DNA of 64,000 bases, taken from NCBI GenBank assembly GCA_025345505.1, contig JANVCC010000021.1, forward strand, positions 27,972,970 through 28,036,969, written 5' to 3'. This stretch comes from Todiramphus chloris collaris (Eukaryota > Chordata > Aves > Coraciiformes > Alcedinidae). The notes beneath the pieces are model-generated. The model had not been told where the DNA came from, did not search any database, and worked only from the letters and a program-made list of their open reading frames with translations. The position numbers were made by a program, and so were the translations under genes. This document shows, piece by piece, positions 10,686 through 22,729 of the stretch. Numbering within the stretch: the first letter of the stretch is position 1; every line of letters starts with the position of its first letter.

Positions 10686-13593
10686 ATTTATTTTTAATAG
10701 GTATACACAAGTTTTCCTGTTTTTCTCACAGAGGTTAACATTATGATATAAATTATACTCAGCCCCTCTGTACATCCTACTAACCTATTTAAGCATTGCT
10801 GCCCCAGATGCGTTCATCCCAGGGTGTACAGAAGCTCTCCCTGCACACCCAGATCAACAAGAGGGTTTGGAGGCAACATGCCTTAGTGCCAGGCTTCCTC
10901 GTGTCTCCCCACCCCATCCTCACGCTCCACAGAAAGCAAGCTCAGTCACCACAGCTGCAGCATCTCGGCACCCAGCATTCCGCGGCATGTGGTGTTGGCA
11001 TCATATTTAATGGCTCTTTTACATACATCACCGGAGGAGGGTGATTCAGCACATGCACACGGGCGCGGAGGTGTTCAGACAGGCGTTGAAAGATGTGGTA
11101 TAAGGGTTTTGTGCCAAACAGAAGAGTGCCTAGCATAGCTGTATGGCTCCAGAGCTGATACCGCAGGAAAAAAAAAATAATCAAGTTATCACTGCTGCAA
11201 TGAACATCTACTTTTAGGACATCGCCATGAATTTTGAGCACCACACATCAAGAAATATCTGATAAACCAGAAAAAGAGCATGAAAAAATATATATATACA
11301 TCAGAAAAATACTGTAGTGTCCAGATTATGAAGATTTAACATGGATAAACACCGATAGCCACAGGAAATCTCAAAACCATGCTTCCCTGGCAAAGACAGG
11401 AGAAATCAGATTATAAATGTCACAAGTACGATTTAAGGTGTGTACCTTTTCTACGTGGTTGACATTCTTTTTCCAGTTAGGAAGGAATGTTTCTTTACAG
11501 AGAAACAGCCATCAGTTATTTAAGGAAACAGAAAGAGCATGCAAGTGACAGAGTATACCACAGACTACAGCTGCTGGGAGTTGATAAATGGAAATTTTTT
11601 GCAGTTTGTTTGGCAATCATATTTACGTATTTTGTAAGTGCTGGCAACTTGAGGCAAAAAAAGGTGATACTCTTTCAGAGCTTTGGTTTAGAGCAGGAGG
11701 ATGGATGAAAACTTCTTTCCAGTTAGTTTACAAGATTTTTTTCAATTAATTAATCAGCATTTTAACATGTCTTCCCAGTAACACGCTCAAAGTATTGGTT
11801 TAGAACACATGATCTCATTTAAACCATTGCCAAAATACTATTTTTGATTCATGGAGATCAACCAACATGTCCAGCACTTACTGTCCCCTGACAAGAGACC
11901 AAAGCAAGTAGTTGAACCACCATTTCCTGGGGTCTGCACCCGTATAATTTTTCTCCACTTATGTCTCCTAGCTACATTTCACTTCATCCCCCACCCAAAA
12001 CCTGTCAAGTTCAGTTCAGCATCTGGGTTTCATTCTGCCTGATCGAAGTCTTGAGCAGCTACTAAAAATGTCACAAAGAGTTTGCATCAACCTCCCCTTT
12101 CCCCACACCCTACATTTCAAAGTGTTTAGGCAGCAAGAGAAAACAATTAAAGGAAATTCAGAGCTAAGGCTGAAATGTACCATATGTTTTCAAGCAGAAG
12201 GGCACAAAACATCAGTAAACCACTGCCGAGATTACATACTCCCACTATCAGGCACTGAAAGACTACAGAACAATGTCATCTCTAGCTATTAATAACCATA
12301 CTTCCTTTCTAGCACACAACCCTCTTTTCTTAATTGTCTAACAGAGGTGTTTCCATACAAGCCACATTCCTCTTTCCCATAAGACACTAGAAAAAGTACC
12401 AGAAGTGATTTATACTTCCACATACATTCCGATCAGGTCTTGCATCACTCCTGACATTTGTTAATTTATAGTTTTAGGTTCTCAACTCAAGACAGACTTT
12501 GTTTTTTGGTTTTTTTTCTTTTGGCAGTATAATCTATGAGAAATGGACTGAGAGTCTAAATTTCACCCTGACCTTATTCTGACTTACTGAGTGACCTCAG
12601 GAAAGCCAGCAAAACTCCCTCTGCCTATGCTCTGCTACCTTCAGGTGTAGAACTGAAGCCACTGTAAAGAGCCCTTTGTGAAGTACCCTGATATATAAGA
12701 AGTTTTTAAAATATTATTTCAGAGATAAGTCTATTCTTAAATTCTTAAGCAGAATGATCAGGTTTCTAAAATGCTTCATAAGTTTACAAAGATTTTTAAA
12801 AAGTCATAATGTTTTACTTTTTTAATTTATTTTTTTTAATATTGGTATTTTCATCCCCCAGTTTGCGTGCCCATCATTTTCCCAAATGTGAAGCAACATC
12901 TGCTTACACATGCCGATTTTCAGTTGTGTTTTTCATAGCACTGACAAAATCTCACTAAAATTCATTAAGTAAGAAATTTAACACGCTGTTTGATGGTTAC
13001 ATGTGAAATACCATGCTGTGTCACTTCCCAGGTGAAAAGATATTTTCTCAGACTAATATAAATTCTTTTACGTCCAGAAAACTTGTTTGAGCACTTCAGC
13101 TGGACCACTGATCAAAGAAAAAAGTTTCCCCTCCCATGTAATTGTACTTGTCAGAACAAAACTAGATACTTAAGATGTATCCTAGTCACCTGCTTGGAAA
13201 GAGTCAGGTAGAAGTCTTCATCTGCTTTAAGCACTTGAAAAATTTGGAGATGTTACTGCACCGACTTAAAACAATGTGATAAACATACCACTGTACATTA
13301 AAACGCTTTTCAGTGTTTCATGAAATTGCCAGAGCAGACAAGTTTTAAGTTAAGTATACTAACAGGCTGAAGTATCTGGAGGAGGGAAAGGACAAAAAAA
13401 GGAAAGAAAACTAAAAGCCAAAACAAACAACAACAAAGACAAAATTACAGAAAACATGGTGCCTCAAATTGCGTGTTTGTTTTTTTAAGTATAGTAAAAT
13501 ATATTACTTTAAATTACTTAAAAAAATAATTAAAGTTATGCTGCCCTTCCTGGCAAATGACCATTTCTTTATTAATAAGTAAATAAATAAAAT

Positions 13594-15000
13594 TGAATCA
13601 TAGAATAGTTTGGGTTGGAAGGAACCTTTAAAGGTCACCTAGTCCAACCCTACCCTACAATAAGCTGAGATCTTCAACTAGACCATGTTGCTCAGAGACC
13701 TATCCAACTTAACCTTGAATGTGTCCAGGGATAGGTCATCTACCACCTCTCTGGGCTACCTATACCAGTGTTAAACCACCCTCATAGTAAAAACAAAACA
13801 AAACAAAAAAATCTACCTTATATCTAGGCTAAATCTACCTTCTTCTAATTTAAAACCATCACCCTTTGTCCTGTCACAACAGGCTCTGCTAAAAAGATTG
13901 TCCCTAACTTTCTTATAACCCTCCTTTAAGTACTGAAAGGTGACAATAAGGTCTTCCTGGAGACCTCTCCAGGCTGAACATTGCCAACTCTGTCAGCCTA
14001 TCCCCACAGGAGAGGTGTTTCAGCCCTCTGATCATCTTTGTGGCCCTCCTCTGGACCCACTCCATCAGGTCCATGTCCTTCCTGTGTGGGTGGCTCCAGA
14101 GCTGGACACAGTACTCCAGGCAAGGTCTCACCAGATCAGAGTAGAGTGGCAGAATTGCCTCTCTCGATCTGCTGGCCACACTTCTCTTGATGCAACCCAG
14201 GATGTGATTGGCCTTCTGGGCTGCCAGTGTGCATTATTGGCTCATGTCCAGCTTCTCATCCACCAGAACTCCCAAGTCCTTCTCCCTCCTCCTTCTCTCA
14301 AGCCCATCAACCCTAGCTTGTACTGGGGATCGGTGATTGCCCTGACCTTGCACTTGGCTTTGTTGAACCTCATGAGGTTCACATGGGCCCACTTCTTGAG
14401 TTTGTGCAGGTCCCTCTGGACGTCATCCTGTCCCTCAGGCATGACAACCACACCACTCAGCTTGCTGTAATCTGCAAACTTGCAGAGGGCTCATTCAATC
14501 CCACTGTCTATGTCATTAATGAAGATATTAAACAGCACTGGTCCCAGTGCAAATCCCTGAGGGACACCACTTGTCACTGACCGCCACCTGGACACGGAGC
14601 CATTGACCACTACCCTCCGGCTGTGACCATACAATCAATTCCTCATCCACAAAACAGTCCATCCATCAAATCCATCTCTCTCCAGTTTAGAGAGAAGGAC
14701 ATTGTAGGGGACCATATCAAAGGTCTTACAGAAGTCCAGGTAGACAATATCCATAGCGCTTCCCTTGTCCACTGATGTAGTCACTCCATCACAAAAGGCC
14801 ATTAGGTTGGTCAGGCAGGACTTGCCCTTGGTGAAGCCACACTGGTTGTTCTCCATGTGCCTTAGCATAGCTTCTAGAAGGATCAGTTCCATGATCATCC
14901 CAGGCATAGAGGTGAGTCTACTTCCAAGGGTACTACTTTCTACCCTTTTTAAAAATGGGTGCACTGTTTCCCAGTTCCTACAAATCTTGTGCTTTCCACT
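13594..15000 (-). mobile_element. CR1 LINE, 5'-truncated, minus orientation (about 1.4 kb)
   Basis: The plus strand opens with gaatcatagaatagtttggg, the reverse of the CR1 3' tail. Reading the minus strand from about 14964 down gives reverse-transcriptase fragments: FTKGKSCLTNLMAF, DIVYLDFCKTFD and LLSKLERDGFDGW, then FNKAKCK (14451-14242). The C-terminal part follows at 14179-13913: [20 protein letters not shown] and [15 protein letters not shown]. These are standard CR1 ORF2 sequence. The copy starts within the reverse transcriptase (no endonuclease seen), has several frame breaks and stops, and has apparently lost short internal pieces. An A/C-rich patch at about 13790-13810 interrupts the 3' region. 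It is dead, lies in the same orientation as LMO7, and its upper boundary is approximate. Confidence 0.95.
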
Positions 15001-15042
15001 AGAAAAAGGAAAGTAACACTTTGGGGAAGATTTGTTACCTGC

Positions 15043-15047
15043 AGCAT
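15043..15047. repeat. Target-site duplication, left copy
   Basis: The five bases agcat directly precede the TG of the solo LTR and match 15610-15614 exactly. Confidence 0.9.
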
Positions 15048-15609
15048 TGTTGTGGTTTCAGCCAGGACAGAGTTAATTTTCTTCCTAGTAGGTGGTACAG
15101 TGTTGTGTTTTAGATTCAGTATGAGAAAAATGTTGATAACACACTGCTGTTTTATTTGTTGCTAAGTAATGTTTATACAAAGTCAAGGACTTTTCAGCTT
15201 CTCATGCCTTGCCAGCGAGAAGGCTGAAAGGGCACAAGAAGTTGGGAGGAGACACCACCAGTACCAGCTGACCCAAACTGGTCAAGGGAATATTCCACAT
15301 CATATGATGTCATACCTAGTACATAAACTGGGGGGAAAGGCTGGCTGGGGGCTACTACTTGGCAATTGGGTATTGGTCAGCAAGTGGTGATCAGTTGCAT
15401 TGTGCCTCACTTGTTTTGTATATTCTAGTTCTTTTATTGTTATTTTTATTCCTTTTCTACTCTATTATAAACTTTCTTTATCTCAACCCATGACTTGTAC
15501 TACTTGTTTTTATTATTTTTACACAATTCTCTTCCTCATCCCACTGGGTGGGGTTAGTGAGCAAACTGCTGTGTGATGCTTAGTTGCTAGCTGTGGTTAA
15601 ACCATGACA
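15048..15609 (+). mobile_element. Solo LTR of an endogenous retrovirus (ERVL-like), 562 bp
   Basis: The element begins TGTTGTGGTTTCAGCC and ends GTGGTTAAACCATGACA, so it has TG...CA ends with an extended inverted match (TGTGGTTT against AAACCA). It is flanked on both sides by the same five bases, agcat, at 15043-15047 and 15610-15614. A 5-bp duplication is typical of class III (ERVL-type) insertions. Inside, a TATA-like acataaactg lies near 15321, and an AT-rich polyadenylation region followed by tctcaaccca lies near 15460-15490, so the LTR reads on the plus strand. No internal retroviral sequence is next to it, so it is a solo LTR left by recombination between two LTRs. The 3' end resembles LTRs I know to be common in birds. 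It is antisense to LMO7. Confidence 0.9.
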
Positions 15610-15614
15610 AGCAT
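15610..15614. repeat. Target-site duplication, right copy
   Basis: The five bases agcat directly follow the terminal CA of the solo LTR and match 15043-15047 exactly. Confidence 0.9.
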
Positions 15615-17084
15615 GAAAAGGTTATTTAATGAAAAGTAGTAGATTACTACTACTATAAAGAGGAACCTGACCTCATTCCTGACATCTGAAGTGCTCCTGA
15701 GCTTGTGTTAAGTGTGTAAGCTGCCTTATAAAGGAAAGCACAGATTGGATGCAGGGCATGAGTTTGACTCAGACCATATCCACTTCCACTTTCTCCCCCT
15801 TCCTCCTCCTTCTGAAGTCAGAAGGCACTAGTAACACCAACTGCTACTGTAAAACAAAAATTTCCACTCGTACAGGTAAGGATTATGCCAAATAACTACA
15901 AGTCCCTTAAAATATTTGTCTTTCTGAATTCCTCAGCAATTTGCTGAACATATTCATCCAGAAAACAAGACGATGATGCCTCTAACTTTGTTTATACATC
16001 GAAGTTACCACCTTCTTAGAAAAAGACATGTATCATCTTGTGCCTTGCCTTCTGAAAAGCAACACTAGACCAAACAGCTTCCAGGAAAAAAGACATCAAA
16101 TAGGACTTAAGCAACTTCACTCTTCACAGCAGGGCTGCGTGTGCACTCACCCTGTACCTCTCAGTTTACAGTCACAGAAAAATCAAAATCTCAAGACCTA
16201 GGTCAGCGAAGAGAAGAGGGCAGTGGAGGCAGGGCTCATGGCAGAGCCCACATCTGCCATCTTATCTCTCTGGTCCTCATCTAAAAGGTGACTTCAAACT
16301 TCAGAGGAAAAAGCAATGTGCCACATCCCTCACTACTGTAAAAAGAAACATCAGGCAAACAAACAGAGCATGTCAAATGGTTATCAGCTCATTAAGTCAC
16401 CTCTTGACCAAAAGCTGTGAGGCTATTTCTTGTGAGCATTTTTGGACATTGTTAGTTGCTGCACAGCCAGCAAGCCCATCCAGACTTGAGCCTTTATTTT
16501 TTGGTGTAAGGTAGCAAAGCAAAGAAAAAAAGTAGCTTTTTATGTAACTTAGTTCATGTATTTGCCCTTCCTCATTTGCCAGAATGGCAACAAAAAGGAG
16601 AAGTTCTTATACTCATTTTCTCATACTAGAGAAGCTACTATTAATATTACTAATGTAGCCCATACCAGTCAAGTTCACAGAGCAGGAGTTTAATACGTAT
16701 AATTCAAATTATTGAACAAAAATACAAAACACAAGAAAGGACAATTGGACCAATATAAAGGCTACACTAAACACAAGCTGAAGAGCAAGAGAAATTAGTC
16801 AGGATTTTTAGCATGAAGGAATGAACTTCGTAAGGAGATCTGCTTTGAAGAGAAGGGTACTTTTTAAAATGAAAGTAAAACTTCTCAACATCAGATTTTT
16901 TAATTTAACTGGAAAGCATAACTAACTTAAAATTAAGTAATCTAGAGAAGGAATTCTGTAGCCAAATCCCAGATAAAGCATACAACTGAAACAGTCTTCA
17001 CAAGGTGTGGATCTTACCAGAAAAACTGTTTTAAAAGCATCCTATAATGAAGTCAAAATATAATCTGCAGGCCATTCCAGTGCA

Positions 17085-17199
17085 ACACACACACACACGG
17101 GAAGAAAAAAAAATATCCAACAAAACAAACAAACAAAACATAACAAAACAAAAAACACAAACAAACTAAAGCAAGCAAACAGAAAAAAACCAAACAACA
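17085..17199. repeat. (AC)7 microsatellite plus A/C-rich tract
   Basis: (AC)7 at 17085-17098 is followed by about 100 bases of imperfect caaa/caaaa units. Confidence 0.88.
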
Positions 17200-20054
17200 T
17201 TGTCAAACAAACTTTCCCACAGAAAAGGAAATTTTGGCCAGCTCTACTTGATGACAAAAGATAAGGAAGTGCCAGGGCGGTTCCATGGTTTGCAAAGTGT
17301 TAGGCACAAAGGCTCAGAAAAATATTTTTCCGATGGCAGCAGTTTTAATGGTCTCCACCCCTGTCTTTATCTCCCCTTTCATTTTAGTATAGCTTTCTTT
17401 CATATTACTCCCTTCTTACCTTTATTATTCCCTGCTTTCCTGGTGTAGGAGCTACATGCTGATGATCTTCACAACAAAGCGTCTCTGCCCCACTGTTAGA
17501 GGTGGCTGTCTTGATGTAAGTGGAATTAATACCTTCTGATACATTAATTAAGTAAATTATGGAATCTAGTGGCGTTATGTTAGATTGCATTAAAGACAGG
17601 GAATGACGTTTGTGTAGCACTTGTCAGAAGGGCGTGTTGGGCCTTGGTGAACCAGGAAAAGAAGTGTTTGAAAAGTTCTGCCTGGAAAGCTACCAAGAGA
17701 CTCTTCACCCTAAAGGAAACCTAATTTAGAACAACAAAAAAAAAATCCTACTGCACAGTATTTCAGATGCACATGTTCAAACTTGGGAATGCCTAGAGAT
17801 GTGCAGTTTTGTTCTTTTGTGTGAAAAGGGAAACCGAAGTTCACAAAAAACCAAACCCTCTGCCAAAGCTGAAGAGCTTCATGAAGATGACATTTGATGT
17901 TAATACTCATCCAGCACTCATTTTAAGAGAGTCAGAGTTAGCAACATCTCTACTCATTTGAAATGAGCCAAATCAATACATTGCAAGGCAAGGCTTCCAT
18001 TAGCCACCACTCTCCAAAGGAGATATTGACTCTAAATCTGAATTTGCTTCACCACCCGGTCTCAGATGGAAACTTACTTGAACTGAAGTTTTGCCTTGCT
18101 ACAGAGCATAAAATTATTTATCCTGAGCAATAAGCAATATATTATTCTGACAGATATGTTGAGGTTGCATATATCACACAACTTACTCATCTTCCCACTG
18201 TCTCATGACTTCCCTCTTGGTTCATGATTCTCTCTGTGTTCAGCCAACTGAGTTAGAAATGTGAGGTTTCTAGGGAACAATGACGCTGTAGCCAGAGATG
18301 TGCCTTAAAATACCCTGCAGAGCCTTGTTGGAAAATACATCATCAGACCACAAAAGTCCTCCCCATTGTGTGATTATATCCAAACCATCTCGCATGTTGG
18401 GGTGGCAGCTGTTCTTATTTATTAAGAACAAGGTTTTCCTCGGATTTGCCTTTGCTAAGCACTCAGTTCATTTCCACCACCCCTCTGAAAACTCTTCAGC
18501 AAAATCATTTCGCAGAACCTGAACCCAGCAAAATTTATCAATCTGAGTAATTTTCTTTAAACCTCATCTCTCTTTCATGTAAGTATGGACCAGAAAGTGT
18601 GGATTTTTAAGGCAGACTGCGCTTTTACTACTGTGCATAATGAAACCCCAGCTTCCACAATTCTCTGATGGTTATCCTTATGCCCCCTAGAAATGCCAGA
18701 GGGCTTCAGGAACTGCTACTCTGTGCCAGTTCGCTTGGCTTCTATGCTGTACTAGGGAAAATAAATGCATTGCTTTTCACACAAACTGTGTGATTTAGAC
18801 AGTTGGAAAGATAAGCAGAAATTAAATTTTCATTTTCTGCAAACTGTTTTAGTATAAAGGTTTTAAACAAACGTTATTTTTAAAAAATAGCCAAAATTAA
18901 AGTAAACAAACCAACAGTACCATCCCAGGTAACTCCTCTTTGGGTAATCTACAGGGGCATTGCTGTCTTCAAAACCTGCCACATGCTGCTAAAAGTCAAC
19001 CTGCAGCAAGTGGCATCTTTCTGTGACTATCACTGGAGTTGGTCCTTTGCACTCTGCGGGCAGCACACCTCAGGGCTCAGGAAACCACCTCAAAAGCTGC
19101 ATGGACACTTCTTTGGTCACCTGGCTTTTAGAAGCGCTTCCCTGCAACTACTTTGGGACTTGAGTTCACCTCAGTAAAGCAGTTTAGTTTTCCATACTGG
19201 AACATAAATGAATAAACAAACACGGCTAAGATGATAGCTAGATGTCATCCAAATCACGACAGGTACGTGCCTCTGAAGAGAAACAGAGCAGTGAGGCTGC
19301 AGCAGATTGACTTATGGCCAGGTCCAATTGTTGTTAATACTTCCATGCAAGATGCAGCCCAGCCTTTCTGCACAACGCCAAACTGGGGAGAAGTTTAATC
19401 CTTTTTTTTTTTTTTTTTTAAAGTTTGCCTGGGACCAATTCAGGGTATTAACTGAATGCCAGGTTTCATTTCAGTATTTAATCATCAAAACACATGTATG
19501 TATTTATTAATTCCACCATGATTATACTTGAACCACTGCAATCCACACCCAAAACCCACTAGACAATAGCATAATCAAACTAAAGGTGAAAACTAAGGCT
19601 TATTTTCAGTAGTTTGAAATGTGCTTGGAATTTAGATGATACTGGAAATATGAAGTCCCTATTAAATATTTTGATAATTAAGGTGTCATTAAAGTGACAT
19701 ATGGTGTAAAAAAAAAATAATGCGTTTACCCCATTAAAAAAAGCACTTTGTCCTAACTGAATATAAAGAAGTCTAGCACACAACATTCCATACAAAACAC
19801 AACATTTCTTTATTCATCCAGGCTTTCACTTCCTATTTTACTCAAGAAATTTGTTTTCAAAATAACCATGAAGTCAAAGAAACAATATAATGAAACCCTT
19901 CTGGAGGTTCAACTGAAGGTGCCTGTTGAGCACCACATTTCTGTACTGCTGAAAAAACACTGACAAGTATTTGAAGTGAAAGCTCAAAATACACATTTAT
20001 ATGGAAGTCAAATACATCAACTCCCAAAAGAACAAAATCAAATGTGAAGAAATT

Positions 20055-20074
20055 GGGGGGGGGGGGGGGGGGGG
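20055..20074. repeat. G20 homopolymer
   Basis: Twenty Gs on the plus strand within intron 3. Confidence 0.9.
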
Positions 20075-20389
20075 AGAACGGCAGTAAGACGTCTTTTAAA
20101 GCATTTATTTTCTTCTGATAATAAGACTGCAACAAAGCTTAAGAATACATGGGGGGTTGCTTCCTTTTAATCAGAAAAGCCAGGACAGAAGTGGACAGTA
20201 GTTGCCCAATGATGAACGCATGAAATATTTTGGAAATGGACCTAAGGTCTAGAGGACCACGGGGAGGAGCTGGAGAAGGAACACAATCGAAAGATCTTCA
20301 GATTACAGGATTTGCAAGACTGGAATTCAAGTTACGGCATCTGTTTATCCTTTAGAAAGAAAGACCATCTCTTGAAATTGTCCATCTGG

Positions 20390-20570
20390 TTTAAAAAAAA
20401 CCCAACCAACCAAGAAAACAAACAAGACAAAACAAAACAAAAAACACAAAAAAAACACCCCAAAAAAAAAAAAAAAAAACCAAAAAAAAAACCCCAAAAA
20501 AAGAAAAAAAAAAAAAAGAGAAACAAAAGAAGCACCAAACAAAAACACACACACACACACACAAAAAACA
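20390..20570. repeat. A/C-rich tract ending in an (AC)n microsatellite
   Basis: About 180 bases of A-rich sequence with caaaa units and long A runs, ending in about nine AC units at 20545-20563. Confidence 0.9.
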
Positions 20571-22659
20571 GTTACCACAATCAGAAAGAAGTCCCCCTAA
20601 CAGTAATTTCTACATCTCATAAAGGCTCAGTGAAGAGCAATTAATGCAAGACTGGCAGACACTGCAAAGAGCAGAAGTGAGAGCCATAGGAATAGATGTA
20701 TCAAACCACACAAAACGCTATCTAGAAGCAGATCTGCGAGAGAAGCAACTCAGAGACAATGAAAATATTTCCAAAACATGGCAAGCCAGCCTACCAGCTA
20801 ATCCCTCACAAGCTCTTTCCATCTCTAAATCCTATGATTCATCAGCCACAGTATCCCAAGCCTCTTAGGTACCAATGATGGCTTTTTTTTATAAAAGCAC
20901 AAAACTACTGTTTTCAGATTGACTTTTACATGCTGGGATGAAAGCTGTGCTCTTTCAAACTGGTATAACTGAGCATGTTCCTCTCAAGTCTGGGAAAAAT
21001 ACATCCCTTCTCACACTATTATCATTGTAAGCACCATCTTCTCAAACCCTCCCACTACGGCCCTCAAACTCAGGCACTTATGTAAAAACTTTTCCGTGGG
21101 CTGTTACAAAACTACTGGATGATCTTGCTTTATAAGAATCATTCACCTTTTGTCCCCTTCCTTTATTTTTGAAGACTTGTAGGAACTTGAAAGATCTTGA
21201 AGGAACAATAATACACTACTAATAAGATAGAAACTACACATCTAACGAATACTCCAAATTTTTGCATCTGGAAATAAGTGAAAAAATGCATGTTAAAGAG
21301 TTCTTACAGTTAGGGTTCAAGACAACACGTAAGTCACCACAAAAATGAAATCAAGTTTATGGTTTTCTGGTTTGGATCAAATGGCTATTTAGGCAATCAA
21401 ACTGTTGTGCTATGCCCCCTAGAATGATTTTGGTTTCATGTTAATTCTTTTTTGGACACCTGTCAGGAAAAGAATCTGCAGCACTTGTTATTTGCAAGCC
21501 TAATTCTCTGAGCATTTCTGAGACAAAGGCAACTAATACTTTCTACATTCATATGATGTGGAAATGCCTGTTCTCAGCCTGTGCAGTAATTGGCAAGTTA
21601 ACCCAATCTTATAACCTCTGGCCAAATTAACTGCACTTCTTCTCTGACAAGACACAAAACTGACCAGCAAAAGCAGATGTTTTGTTGGCTCCTCCCATTA
21701 AAACATATAAATATAAGTACCTAAAGATGTTTTGCATTCTATTCCTGTGAAGAAATCAGGTGTCTTTCCCTAATGCTGAGATTGCACGTTTACCATAAAG
21801 CAGGATCTTCCACTTGTTACAGGAATCATCCATATGTCCCTATTTACCTTGTGTCTTTTACAATAAGATCCATAGTTCTGGTGACAGGTCTAAGTGGCAT
21901 AGATATGCCAGTAATATGGTCAGCCAACAAGGCTTTCATTAAAAAAAAATTGAATCCATGAAGAAAAAATTATTTTAATTCATTTACCCACAAAAGGGTT
22001 TCTGATGCTAAATGGCTACAAAATGTATCCTACAGTCCCTGACGAGCAAATTTGTCAGACAGCATACAGGAAATCTTTTCAATTTCCTGTGAAAATGATT
22101 ACATATATGTCCCTCCCTTTCCCCGACAATGTGATTTACAGCCAAAACACTGGCAAATCCCTCAACTGAAGTCTGAGAGGAAATATTTGCATCAGAGGTA
22201 TTTTAATGCAACCTAAGGTTTGCTGTGGGTGGGGAAAAGCAGATTCTAAAAATACTCCAGTTAAACAGAACATTTCCAAGTCTGCCCACTCTCTAACAAA
22301 GGGACATCTGAAGTGGCTTCTGAATATAAAATGGGATGGTGGACTTTAAACAAAGACAAGTAATACTATATAGGCTTGTGCATAGGAGCCCTCAGTGCTT
22401 GATACATCTGGGGATGATGAAGCTTCACACAGTGACAAGCTGGTTTAAGTTAGAGATCCAAATCACAGAGCAGGTAACCTATGTGGCCTAAGGCAACATA
22501 ATAAGTGGTACAATTGTAAACAAAAAAATTGAAACAGAGCTAAGATTTTGAAAACTTAGTAGGTTTCTGTAGCAAGACCACGTAAGAGTAATAGGCAAGA
22601 GAATGCTCATTAAAAACAAACAGAAGTAGGTGTCATACCCCAGACACGTCGTTACTTAC

Positions 22660-22729
22660 CAAGCCAGCTATTGGAGTTGACAAACGATTGATCTTCTTCA
22701 CAATACCAGGTTTGATCTTGTTAATCAAA
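22660..22729 (-). CDS. LMO7: LMO7 coding exon 3 (residues 47-70)
   Basis: This 70-base exon lies between an acceptor, cttctttttag, and a donor, gtaagt. After one base that completes Asp47 it encodes LINKIKPGIVKKIN and then RLSTPIAGL, ending on a whole codon (phase 0). The INKxKPGxVKKIN segment and the STPIAGL turn are hallmark CH-domain sequence shared by LMO7 and, more weakly, LIMCH1 (which has LPTPIAGL). The serine in RLSTP favours LMO7. It is separated from exon 2 by a 3.6-kb intron and from exon 4 by 19.3 kb. No in-frame stop or unusual base composition was seen. Confidence 0.95.

Larger units (their letters stand above)
3352..22659 (-). other. LMO7: LMO7 intron 3 (about 19.3 kb)
   Basis: The intron runs from the donor gtaagt of exon 3 to the acceptor tctcag of exon 4. 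It holds the assembly gap at 7870-7969, several G or C homopolymers, A-rich tracts, a CR1 element at about 13594-15000 and a solo LTR at 15048-15609. Outside these (for example 10690-13590 and 15615-17080) I see only AT-rich DNA without recognisable genes. A CpG-containing patch at about 9530-9680 was inspected and not assigned. Confidence 0.9.

Noticed and set aside
13940-14470. 176-codon plus-strand open frame
   Set aside because: It is the antisense shadow of the minus-strand CR1 ORF2 remnant.
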